A stretch of 64,000 nucleotides of DNA, taken from positions 484,739-548,738 of the forward strand of contig NW_017962920.1 in assembly GCF_001661345.1 (NCBI RefSeq), given 5' to 3'. Shown one piece after another: positions 53,437-63,059 of the stretch. The notes below the pieces were generated by a model. That model was not told the origin of the DNA and did not search any database. It saw only the letters and a list, made by a program, of their open reading frames with translations. A program made the position numbers and the translations under genes. This DNA comes from Ascoidea rubescens DSM 1968. Its lineage: Eukaryota; Ascomycota; Saccharomycetes; Ascoideales; Ascoideaceae. Position 1 is the stretch's first letter. Each line of letters begins with the position of its first letter.

Positions 53437-54504
53437 ATGAATGCAATTGATTTTGATAATTTATATAATGAAACTGAAATTTTCTTTAGCAGAAATCTGA
53501 ATCTTACACTTTTTGAAGCTTCAAAGCTTTCCAAAAAAGATTTATCCGAATCATCAAAAGATGTTGCATTAAATCAAACAACCCATCATAATATCTCAAC
53601 TGCAGATTCGTTTAAACAGTGGGATACTTGTATGAAAAATAAAACCTGTCAAGCAGTTTCATTAACTGGAATTACTTTAAGCTGCTTGTTGTTTATTTTA
53701 TTGATTTTTTTAATAATAAAACATATAAATAAAATGAATAAAAAAGTTGAAGAACAGTTATACACTTCAAATATGATTATAACAAACTCTACAAAAGAAA
53801 AACAAACAAGCAATAGCAATTATGTTTATCGATATAGCACCCCTGGCGATTTTTATACTAGGTTTTTTGGTCCTCCAGATGTTTATAGATTAAAATCCCA
53901 TAAAAATCAAAGATCTATTCAGATACTAAAAGAAAATGTTCCATTTGATACTCGTAATCAAAATGAACCTAAAGATCAAAGCAACACAGAATTCGAAGAA
54001 ATTGATATTAAAGATGATGACTATGATGATGATTATGAAGAGGGAAGAAGGAGAAGCAGTCTACTGAGCTATGAATATATTTATAATAATTCTTATACAA
54101 ACAGAAAAGGTGTTCTGAATAAAGGTTCCGATTTTGGCTCAGTGGTCTTGCCTGCATTAATTGAGAGCAATGGAAATTCAATTGTTACAAACTTGAGTGA
54201 TAAAGAGTTGAAAAGTATTGCCAGCACAAATAATATAAAAACTAATCAGTCAAATTTAAGATATGAACAAAATAACAATGAAAAAAATATAGACCAACAG
54301 AGAACAAAAAACCCACAAAAAACAAGTGAAAATGAAAAATTAGAAATTTCTCAAACTGATCCAATAAAAATTCCTCCCAAGAGAAATAATCCTCATTATT
54401 CCGTGGATTCTTTAGGTGATAATCCTTTTAAAGCCTTTTATCTGTTTAAATACCCCAATAATATTTTTCGTTCTAAATCATCAAATGAAAAACTGCCTGT
54501 ATAA
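53437..54504 (+). CDS. PIN2: Pin2-like single-pass plasma-membrane protein
   Basis: The 355-residue protein has a short extracellular N-terminus, the family block FKQWDTCMKNKTCQAVSLTG, a membrane helix (about 76-97) and a long charged cytosolic tail. S. cerevisiae Pin2 has the same block before its membrane helix (FKSWDTCMDNKACK), which is the basis of the call. In S. cerevisiae Pin2 traffics like chitin synthase 3 and its Asn/Gln-rich tail can form prion-like aggregates. Here the tail is Asn/Lys/Glu-rich, with an acidic DDDYDDDYEEG run and an FGPPDVYRL motif, and is not strongly Gln-rich. Outside the N-terminal block similarity is weak. Confidence 0.75.
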   Translation: MNAIDFDNLYNETEIFFSRNLNLTLFEASKLSKKDLSESSKDVALNQTTHHNISTADSFKQWDTCMKNKTCQAVSLTGITLSCLLFILLIFLIIKHINKMNKKVEEQLYTSNMIITNSTKEKQTSNSNYVYRYSTPGDFYTRFFGPPDVYRLKSHKNQRSIQILKENVPFDTRNQNEPKDQSNTEFEEIDIKDDDYDDDYEEGRRRSSLLSYEYIYNNSYTNRKGVLNKGSDFGSVVLPALIESNGNSIVTNLSDKELKSIASTNNIKTNQSNLRYEQNNNEKNIDQQRTKNPQKTSENEKLEISQTDPIKIPPKRNNPHYSVDSLGDNPFKAFYLFKYPNNIFRSKSSNEKLPV

Positions 54505-56358
54505 TTTATTTTTTTTGTTTAATTTGATGTTACTAATTTGATTTTATTATAATGTTATTTCTTTAATTTTGTTATTAATTGTTTTCGAATTTTTCTTTCA
54601 ATTTGTTTTGTTGTATTTTTTTATTTTTTCTTTCATTTTACTTTTTATTTTCAAAAAATGTACGATTTTGTTCCAATTATAATTTATTATTTTTTTTGTG
54701 TTCTAGATTTGTTTTTATTTGCTGTTAATCTTTTTTTTTTGTTTTCTTAAATCATATTATAATATAAATTTGTGGTTTCTATAATAAATAAAATTATAGA
54801 ACTATTAAAATCGATTATGCATATTTTAGAGTTTTTGAGGAATCATCTAAAATAAAAAAAAATATACAAAATTAATAGGTTGAGACAAGTGATTGTTCTT
54901 TGTAATTAATATGTAAATTTACATAAGATTCCCCAATTAATCTTGTTTGAAAGACTGATTTTCTAAAAATTACTATTCAATTATTTTGAGATCTTGAAAA
55001 CCTTACTGATATTATTTTCCCAAAACTGCATCTAATTACTTCATAATTTGCAGAATAATCATAATATATATGGCTAACTTTACAAACATATTATATGCAT
55101 TAATTCATTTTTAATCGTGCATATTTGGATCTTATTTTTTAAAATCATAAATAAAATCTAAACAAAAAATTTGGAAATGTGTTTTATAATTGAAAAAAAC
55201 CAAAGTTAGACAATCTTCGGGTAATTGATTTAAAACACAAGTACCAATTTGGCATAATAATTTAAAACCATGAAACAATTTGATAAATCAAAAACCACCT
55301 ACTGTATTTTTTTTCTCAAAATGTGATAAGACATAAGGCTTATTCATTGGGTTGGATTTAACTAATCAGTCGAGGACTGTTTTTTATTGAGTTTTCTGAA
55401 AATAGTAATTGTGTTGGATGAAATGGTTTTCTTTCAGGAACTACTAATAAAAAAACATATGTTAATATGTCAGATAAACAATTTCTTTTCTATCGCCACA
55501 AATTTAAACAGATCTTTAGTTTGAGTGGTTGAGGAAAAACCATTGATGTTCTGGATTAGGAAATCGAACAAAAATTTTGAGAAACTATATTCCATTCAAA
55601 CGCCCTAATTAGGAAAATTTGGCAATCAAATATATGAGTATTGAAAATTAGTGTAAATTTATTCCATTTGCAAGACTTGATAATTGAGATGTGTGATTTA
55701 ATTGTATGAATTAAATGAGTATTATTAAAATTGTTGAAAACTTATAGAGATTTAGAAATAATATAAAATGAGGGCAAAATGTGTTCTAAACTTGATAATG
55801 ATTTCTAGAATATCAACAATTATAACTTGTTACAATCTATAATTATCTTAATTTCTTACAATTTTAAACCACTAATTTCCAAAATGCAATCATCTCGCAA
55901 CACCAAAGGTGAAAATAAAGACAATTATGATCCACCAGGAACCTACTTTCCAAACATTTGTGTTATTGCTTAAGTTGATGAATATAGAAAACGGTCTATA
56001 GATATGTCAAGTTCTGCTTTAATGGTTATTCCAATAGTTTGAATTATATGTTAAAATCAAAATTAATGGTTAATGTTAAAAATCGAATTATTTGTTTGGA
56101 CTGTTTTTATGATTTATCCGATGAGTTAGACATTTTTTATAGCCTTTTAGTTTCTTGCTTTTTCTTTGTGCCCTATTGGACACTCTTTTCCTGTTCTTCT
56201 TCAACAATTAATTGCCATCATATGCCAATTAATTGGTTTTTTTCTTAATAAATAATCTGGTCAAATTGATAACAAATTTGTCTTATCACTGTAAGTACAA
56301 ACCCACAAACATCTTATCAAAAAAATAAGAATAATATCAAAGCTCAAAAAAGCACTTT
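54505..56358. other. 1.85-kb AT-rich region with possible eroded coding traces
   Basis: No intact gene is visible. From about 55440 one plus-strand frame reads protein-like segments (VNMSDKQFLFYRHKFKQIFS) between frequent stops. Another trace follows at 55884-56248 (SSRNTKGENKDNYDPPGTYF, then a frame rich in Tyr/Leu/Phe). These may be remnants of one lost gene but resemble nothing I know. Confidence 0.35.
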
Positions 56359-56430
56359 TTCCGATACCGGGAATCGAACCCGGGTCTGCACGGTGAAAGC
56401 GTGCCATGATAGCCATTACACTATATCGGA
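56359..56430 (-). tRNA. tRNA-Glu (anticodon TTC)
   Basis: The 72-nt cloverleaf on the minus strand has acceptor TCCGATA pairing TATCGGA, anticodon loop CTTTCAC and T-loop GTTCGAT, with no intron. It is very similar to S. cerevisiae tRNA-Glu(UUC). Confidence 0.97.
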
Positions 56431-56599
56431 CAACAGTTGTAAAGGAGGAACATGCTATTTGATTTAATGCGTCTTAGCTATTTATAGTTTACAATATATT
56501 TTGTATTTATTGTGTATTTGTGAATTATATATGATTAATTTTTATAAAACAAAATTATCTGGTATATATTCAGTGCAGCAATCAACTCAGATGAATTCT

Positions 56600-59500
56600 C
56601 TATTGCTCGCTTTTTTGGTTTTCTTGATATAAACTGTAGAACAAGCTATCTTTATTATTTAACAAATTATTTGGACTGTCAAACTCTTTCACAGCTCCAT
56701 TTTCCAAAACAAGAATTTTATCGTTATCAATAACAGTATTGATCCGATGGGCAATTGTTAATATGGTCTTATCTCGGAACTCTTTTCTGATTGTTTCTTG
56801 AACAATTTTATCTGTCTGAACATCAACAGCTGCGGTTGCTTCGTCTAATATCAATATTTTTGATGAGCTTAACAATGATCTAGCGAGACACAACAATTGT
56901 TTTTGTCCCACTGACAAGTTCTTTCCATTTTCTGTAACCTTTGCCATTAATCCCTTGCCATTATTTTCGCTCGGGTCATCATCCCTATTACCACTATTAT
57001 TGGTATTGGCATCGGTACTGCTATCACCATTGGTAATAATAGTAGTTTCATTAAAAGGATTGCCGTTATCCCCATTTTCAGGTTTATCAGTTCCCATAGT
57101 TAATACATGTTCTTTCAAATGAGCCAATTCTAAAGCTTTCCATAGTTCTTCATCACTATGTTTATTAAAAGGATCTAAATTTTGACGGATTGATCCTTCA
57201 AACGCCTGAGAATCTTGGGGTATAATATTCAATCTACTTCTTAAATCATACAACCCAAGAGTTTTAATGTCAATTCCATCAATCAAAATACTACCACCAT
57301 TGGCTTCAAGAATTCTAAACAATGCAAGTGTCAATGTAGATTTACCAGCTCCAGTTCTCCCAACAATACCAACTTTTTCTTGGGCTTTGATATCTATAGT
57401 AATTTCCTTTAAAACAGGCTCTAAGTTTTCTCTATATTTTGTAGTATAATTTTGAAATTTGATCTCTCCCTTTTCGGGCCAATTACTTGGTGGTCTATTA
57501 CCCTCAATAATATATGGAGCTTCACTTGGCAATCTGCTATACTCTAAAACTCTTTCAATTGCAACACAATTAGTTTCCAATTCAACAACAGTCTTTACCA
57601 AGTAATTCAAAGTATTAGTAATTTGCAAAGCATATGTCATTAAAATACCAACTAATCCAGCTCCCAATCTTTTTGATGGCGAGAGAACAGAAGTGATCGC
57701 TGTCATAAAAATTATCATCGCACCCAATACATTTAATCTAAAATCTAACCATCTAGATACTGAAAGCTGAGAATATGCAGCTCTAAGGTTGTAATCAAGA
57801 TTGAGATTATTTAATATTATAAATCTTTTTTCCTGATTAAATGCTCGAATTGTTTCTAGCCCATCTAAGGATTCCTGCATATGAGAATAAATTGGACTTC
57901 TTGAAGTACTAGACAATCTCTTGGTTTCTCTAGAGGTTGCAATGTAATATATCTGATAATAATAGTAAACCAACGACAATACACCCATAAAAATTAATGT
58001 AGATGGCAAATTAAATCCAATAACACCTAATATAAATACAGCACCAATAAAACAAACAAAAAATGATTCAAATGACCTTGGAATGACCTCATCAATTTTG
58101 TTAATATCTTCAGTAAATCTGTTCAAAATTCTACCAATTGGGTTACTTTCGAAAAAATACATTGGTGAATGCAATATTGAATTTGCCATATCGTCATGCA
58201 ATTTTCTTGCTGCATTGATGGCTGAAATATACCATAAAATAAGTGAGCCAATAAATATATTGAGTCCAGAACAAAATCCAAGCAATGTGTAAATGAAAAC
58301 CAAAAAAAGATTACTTTCATCCGAATCTCCACTATCACCCAATTCTGCCCATTTTTTCAACCATAATTTACTAAAAAGATCAATTACAACAGTCATAATA
58401 CAAGAAAAAATGGTCAAAAATGTTCCGGAGTAAGAAGCAGCTTTTGCATAAGCAATATATGTCGACAATTTAACCTTTCCTTTTTGTGATGTTTCATCAA
58501 TCTGACCACTTTTGGATTCCCTTTTGATAGTTGCTACACTAGCTCTACGAACAGTCACAGTAGTAGGAATTCTTCTAATCTCTTCACCAAATGGTTCATC
58601 AGTACTATCAATTTCCTCATCAGTATCACTAGTTTTTAAGTTACTTTGAAATACATCTTCTTTTGCTGAACTAGAAAAATCGGAATTTTGTATCAAGTCA
58701 AAAAATTCCCTGCCACTTTCAACTAATGAATTATAATCTCCAAATTGTACAATTTTTCCTCCTTTAAGAAAATATATACACTTAGCCTCTCTTAAAACTT
58801 TAATATTATTCGTTGATAAAATGATTGTCTTGGTATTTAATAATCCTTTTGAGGAAAATATTTGCTCGATGAGCTTTCTACCAACATGTGCGTCAACTGC
58901 AGATAACACATCATCCAATAATATTATATCACTTCTTGAATAAACAGCTCTAGCAAGAGAGATTCTAGCTTTCTGACCTCCAGACAATGAAATTCCCTTT
59001 TCACCAACCTGTGTTTCATCACCATCTGGAAAGGTTTTCAAATCTGAAAGCAATTCACAGCTTTTGATTGTTTGTTGGTAAAAATCTTCTTCATATTTAT
59101 GACCAAATAGAATATTTTGCTTAATGGTAGAGTTCATAATCCAAGGAACTTGAGAGCAGTAAGCCACTGAACCATTTATAACTAACCTTGAATCAGTATT
59201 TTGATTTTTGTCCATTGGGAGTTGCCCAAGAATAGCCTTTAAAAAACTTGATTTTCCGGATCCAACTCTTCCTACTATGCATGTTAAATCACCTTTTCTT
59301 GCTGTGAAGTTAATATCTGACAATGCAACTTTTCTTTCAGGGATTGTATTTTCAAGTAATTGAGCCTCTTCATCATCAACTTTTTTTTTAATATTTTTGC
59401 CGTTGTTTGAGGTATTATTTTCTTGAACATTATCAGTTTTATTATTATTATTATTATTATTATTATCTTTTGATTGATTATTATTAAATAAAAATGTTCC

Positions 59501-61489
59501 ATTGGTAATTTCAACAGATACTTCGCCGGAATGATTTACCCTTGACAACTTGACTATAAGATCCGGATCAGTTTCTTCTGAAACCAAAAATTCACTAACT
59601 CTCTTCACAGAAACTGAAACTTGCATTAAAGCAGTAATGATTGCCGGTAGCATAAATAATGATCCTCTTAAGATTTGGAATAAAGATAAGGCTGGAAATA
59701 TGATATCGGATGTTAACTTTTCGCCCTTAAAATAATAGAAAAACCCAAAAGAAATACAAGAAACAAAATATGGAAAACAAGACCAGGAAAACTCTAAAAG
59801 ACTTGCAAAAACACCAATTTTTCTTAATGTTTTTAGCTCCATATTATTTCGAACGTTTTTCAAGTTTTCAAGCATTGGCAGCTCCCAAGAGTAAAGTTTT
59901 ATACTCTTGATTGAGGATAGAATTTCAGTGACTTTTTTAGTTCTCAAGTCTTTATTTTTCATGTTTTTTTCAAACAATTTACGAAACCCAGCTATTAATA
60001 CGCCATTAAATGGACCAATGAAGAGCACGAGCAAAAGACCAACAAAAACCGAATTGCCCATTAGATCATAGAGGGAAATCATACACAATATGAATTGGAG
60101 AGGGGCAGAGATTAGTACTTCCATTCTTAGAACAAACATTTGGATTCGAGAGAGATCGACTGATACAAGGTTGACAATTTCACTGGATTTTTTAATTTTG
60201 TCATTATTTGGAGCGAGTCTAAGAGCTTTATCGTAGATGAGGCCTGATAAACCGGATCTAATTTTAAACCCAACTTGGAAAATATTATAGAAATACTGGT
60301 TGGATAAAATTGTTGTAATTAAAGAAACACAAAGCATGCCGATAGTGATTAGTACACCGGCAATAATGGGAAGACCTTGATCGTCTTGAGCTTCGTTGTT
60401 TAAATTTTGATTGATATCTTGAGAAAAATCAAAGGCAAATTGATTATATATTATGCTGACTTTTCTTTTCAAAAAAAAAGCCATGAATAGTCTGAATAGT
60501 TGAGGCTGAATAAAAGATACAGTGACATTAATGAATTGCAACATTGAAACAAGAATCACATCAATGCCAACGGTATCAAATATAAACTTGGAGAAATTGA
60601 TGGATTTATTATTATGATTTTTGGTAAATTGTTTGTTCAAGTTGTTTTTGAAATGAGAAGTTGAGACTTGACATTTAATATTTTCTGGACAAGGAGGTAG
60701 ATCATCATGAGATAAAGTTTGGTTATAACCTGTGATTATTAATGGGTTCATCCATGAGTAAGATAAACGAGAGAAGATATGGATGTTGTTTACTTCCAAT
60801 TGATTTAAATGGTGAAATTGAATCAATTTATAATAGGGACGCCAAAAGAGCAATTCTAAAACAAAAATGATTAAAGAATTTGTTGCCATAAAAATCTCGA
60901 GATTATGAATATTAATGAGGTGGTAGTCATAGGGGTAAATTATCGGCCATTTTGTATAAAATCTTTGAATGGGAAAAATCAAAAGATAAATTGAGTTGAT
61001 TAGCCAATATAATAGTAAAGAACTTGAAGGAACAGTTGATTGGTAATATTCGATTATATGCAAAGGCAAAGCAAAAAAAAAAAGGTATAAGAACAGTGAA
61101 AGAAACGATGTGAAGGTCAAATCAGCAGAGGAATGAAATACAAGAAAGCCGAAGAAGCTTTGAGCTAAAACCAATATGATTTTTAAAAATTGAGCAAAAC
61201 CAATATCTTTTAAGTTAAGAGAAATGTTGTAATTGGGTATATTTCCATATTTCAATTTCAATTTTTGTGAACTGGTAACCAATTTTACAAATTGAATAAA
61301 GGAAAACAAAGCAAAAAGCACATCAAAATAGACTTGAAAATTTAATAAAAAGCAGGGGTTCAAAGCATTTTCATTTGTTGGAACAATAATTTGATATAAA
61401 GAGGTAGGACATGAGAAGAGCGATGAGGAATTTGACTCAAAAACGGTAGGGTGGACAAAAACCAGGCCATTTGATTTATCGACAAACAT
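56600..61489 (-). CDS. BPT1: ABCC/MRP-type vacuolar transporter, Bpt1-like
   Basis: This is a full-length ABC transporter of the MRP/CFTR subfamily (1629 residues from the first ATG), with an N-terminal five-helix TMD0, two six-helix domains and two nucleotide-binding domains. NBD1 has Walker A GRVGSGKSS (740-748), signature LSGGQ (835-839) and Walker B IILLDD. NBD2 has GRTGAGKST (1377-1385), LSVGQ (1525-1529) and ILILDEA. The block KYRENLEPVLKEI and the VELETNCVAIERVLEY stretch are closest to S. cerevisiae Bpt1, a vacuolar pump for glutathione conjugates, cadmium and bile pigments. The linker carries RRAS (Ser about 984), like the regulatory phosphosite of Ycf1. An Asn-rich insert precedes NBD1, and an acidic one of about 55 residues lies before the NBD2 signature. 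The orthology to Bpt1 rather than Ycf1 is inferred. Confidence 0.9.
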   Translation of the reverse strand: MFVDKSNGLVFVHPTVFESNSSSLFSCPTSLYQIIVPTNENALNPCFLLNFQVYFDVLFALFSFIQFVKLVTSSQKLKLKYGNIPNYNISLNLKDIGFAQFLKIILVLAQSFFGFLVFHSSADLTFTSFLSLFLYLFFFALPLHIIEYYQSTVPSSSLLLYWLINSIYLLIFPIQRFYTKWPIIYPYDYHLINIHNLEIFMATNSLIIFVLELLFWRPYYKLIQFHHLNQLEVNNIHIFSRLSYSWMNPLIITGYNQTLSHDDLPPCPENIKCQVSTSHFKNNLNKQFTKNHNNKSINFSKFIFDTVGIDVILVSMLQFINVTVSFIQPQLFRLFMAFFLKRKVSIIYNQFAFDFSQDINQNLNNEAQDDQGLPIIAGVLITIGMLCVSLITTILSNQYFYNIFQVGFKIRSGLSGLIYDKALRLAPNNDKIKKSSEIVNLVSVDLSRIQMFVLRMEVLISAPLQFILCMISLYDLMGNSVFVGLLLVLFIGPFNGVLIAGFRKLFEKNMKNKDLRTKKVTEILSSIKSIKLYSWELPMLENLKNVRNNMELKTLRKIGVFASLLEFSWSCFPYFVSCISFGFFYYFKGEKLTSDIIFPALSLFQILRGSLFMLPAIITALMQVSVSVKRVSEFLVSEETDPDLIVKLSRVNHSGEVSVEITNGTFLFNNNQSKDNNNNNNNNKTDNVQENNTSNNGKNIKKKVDDEEAQLLENTIPERKVALSDINFTARKGDLTCIVGRVGSGKSSFLKAILGQLPMDKNQNTDSRLVINGSVAYCSQVPWIMNSTIKQNILFGHKYEEDFYQQTIKSCELLSDLKTFPDGDETQVGEKGISLSGGQKARISLARAVYSRSDIILLDDVLSAVDAHVGRKLIEQIFSSKGLLNTKTIILSTNNIKVLREAKCIYFLKGGKIVQFGDYNSLVESGREFFDLIQNSDFSSSAKEDVFQSNLKTSDTDEEIDSTDEPFGEEIRRIPTTVTVRRASVATIKRESKSGQIDETSQKGKVKLSTYIAYAKAASYSGTFLTIFSCIMTVVIDLFSKLWLKKWAELGDSGDSDESNLFLVFIYTLLGFCSGLNIFIGSLILWYISAINAARKLHDDMANSILHSPMYFFESNPIGRILNRFTEDINKIDEVIPRSFESFFVCFIGAVFILGVIGFNLPSTLIFMGVLSLVYYYYQIYYIATSRETKRLSSTSRSPIYSHMQESLDGLETIRAFNQEKRFIILNNLNLDYNLRAAYSQLSVSRWLDFRLNVLGAMIIFMTAITSVLSPSKRLGAGLVGILMTYALQITNTLNYLVKTVVELETNCVAIERVLEYSRLPSEAPYIIEGNRPPSNWPEKGEIKFQNYTTKYRENLEPVLKEITIDIKAQEKVGIVGRTGAGKSTLTLALFRILEANGGSILIDGIDIKTLGLYDLRSRLNIIPQDSQAFEGSIRQNLDPFNKHSDEELWKALELAHLKEHVLTMGTDKPENGDNGNPFNETTIITNGDSSTDANTNNSGNRDDDPSENNGKGLMAKVTENGKNLSVGQKQLLCLARSLLSSSKILILDEATAAVDVQTDKIVQETIRKEFRDKTILTIAHRINTVIDNDKILVLENGAVKEFDSPNNLLNNKDSLFYSLYQENQKSEQ

Positions 61490-63059
61490 TGTTATCAATT
61501 CAAGTTCTCACCAGCAGCCAAAATATATATTTAAGCTTGTGGATTGAATATAGCAGCAAAATGAGTTGAATAAGCAAAAATGATAAGTTGATAAGCTGGT
61601 GAAGCTGAGTGTCATTAAAAAACTGAGCCGGAAATGAAAACCAGAAAGGGTTTGAAATAAATTTTAAGCAATTGAGGTGAAAAAAGACTGGGGCAGTTAC
61701 CACCGAGTTATCTATTTCCGATCTTAAGTACCGCGGATGAATGCAGTGTCTTGCGTGGTCATCCAAGTAGGTGGAAATAACTTGGCTACGACTTTCATAA
61801 CCCGCAATTTTGGAAAGCTGCAGCATCCACCTTTGCAGGACGGGTACAAATGTGTCAGAGAGTGGGAACATCGAAAGTGAAAACTTGAAAAAATAGACAA
61901 AAGAAAGTCAGAAAAAAGGAATTTGTACTGTGCCTGTATCAATAGTGTTGTGGGCCAGCATTGCAACAAGTGATCTTGCTTGAGCTATTTTCTTTCTGCC
62001 CGGCTTTTTTTGCCTTTGCTTTGCTTTTCGTTTCAACAACGCACTAGCCCATAGACCCTTCACCTTTCGGAGCTGTGATGGATGAATTGTATACTTTTGT
62101 CATAGCTCCACTGATACAGTCTGAGTGTAGTTTGAATGGTTGCAACTGATACAGTTATCATGGATATCTGGAGTTGCAAGTGCCAACGCAAAACCTAGAA
62201 GTCTACATAAATAATACCCTGTGATGGAGAGAATCACAGAATGACTGGATGAGTGATGAACGAACGAGTGAAGGGGCGAATGAATGGATATTGTTGACTG
62301 TTTAGGTTATTCAAGGCTATTCGAGACTATATTCTCGATTACACATTATGTAATTATATATAATGTATAATTATATATAATGTATTGTAATTCTGTTTAT
62401 GTTATTATGGTATTATTATGGTATTATTATGGTATTATTGCTTATTATTAATTGACTATCTGATTGCCCAATTATGCCTATTGTATTTCCAATCCCATCT
62501 GTGTCCACATAAATGTACGGGTGTTGCACGTGATGAACAACAGATATTGTGTGCAGTGCTTATCCGATCCTGACACATCACGCACGGTGTGTTCCACTGT
62601 CTGTGGTGTATCACGGCCACATCTGGTCATCGACGCTTGCTGCAGCATGCATTGCGACTCGATTAGGGATGTATTATTGATGTATTATTAATGCTTCCAT
62701 TTCCATTCTTAATAATATATTACTGATCCATTCATTGCGATAGTATTGTGATAGTATTGCAATTGTATTCTAACTGACAGAGACTAGTGCATTGAAATCA
62801 TATATAAGGCGGCCAAATTCGATCGAAGATTTCAAGTGGATATTTTGAAATTATCGCATTTAACTATTTATTGATTAAAGCAATCAATCAATCAATCAAT
62901 CAATTGAAGCAATCAATCAATTGAAGCAATCAATCAATACAGTCAATTCTTATTCGGTCAATTCTTATTCGGTCAATTCTTATTCAGTCAACTCTTATTC
63001 AGTCAACTCTTATTCAGTCAACTCTTATTCAGTTCAATATACACTCAATTAACAACAAT
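61490..63059. promoter_or_regulatory. Divergent BPT1-like / pirin upstream region
   Basis: The BPT1-like side (61700-62120) and a block at 62490-62650 are GC-richer than average. There is CACGTG at 62527-62532, imperfect ATTATGGT repeats at 62403-62440 and a TATATAAG box at 62801-62808 about 250 bp before the pirin ATG. CAAT-type and 15-bp tandem repeats lead up to that ATG. No gene is recognised within. Confidence 0.5.
62880..63029. repeat. Tandem repeats in the pirin 5' leader: (CAAT)n then six 15-mers
   Basis: CAATCAATCAAT runs with GAAG interruptions span about 62880-62938. Six consecutive 15-bp units (CAGTCAATTCTTATT with CAGTCAACTCTTATT variants) fill 62940-63029, ending 30 bp before the start codon. 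They lie downstream of the TATA box and so are probably transcribed as leader. Confidence 0.9.

Noticed and set aside
61500-61871. Minus-strand open frame upstream of the BPT1-like gene
   Set aside because: It has no family resemblance, and the transporter already has a complete TMD0 from its own ATG. It is more likely promoter and leader DNA.
62880-63029. Tandem arrays considered as a CRISPR-like repeat
   Set aside because: Units are directly adjacent with no spacers, in a eukaryotic promoter.
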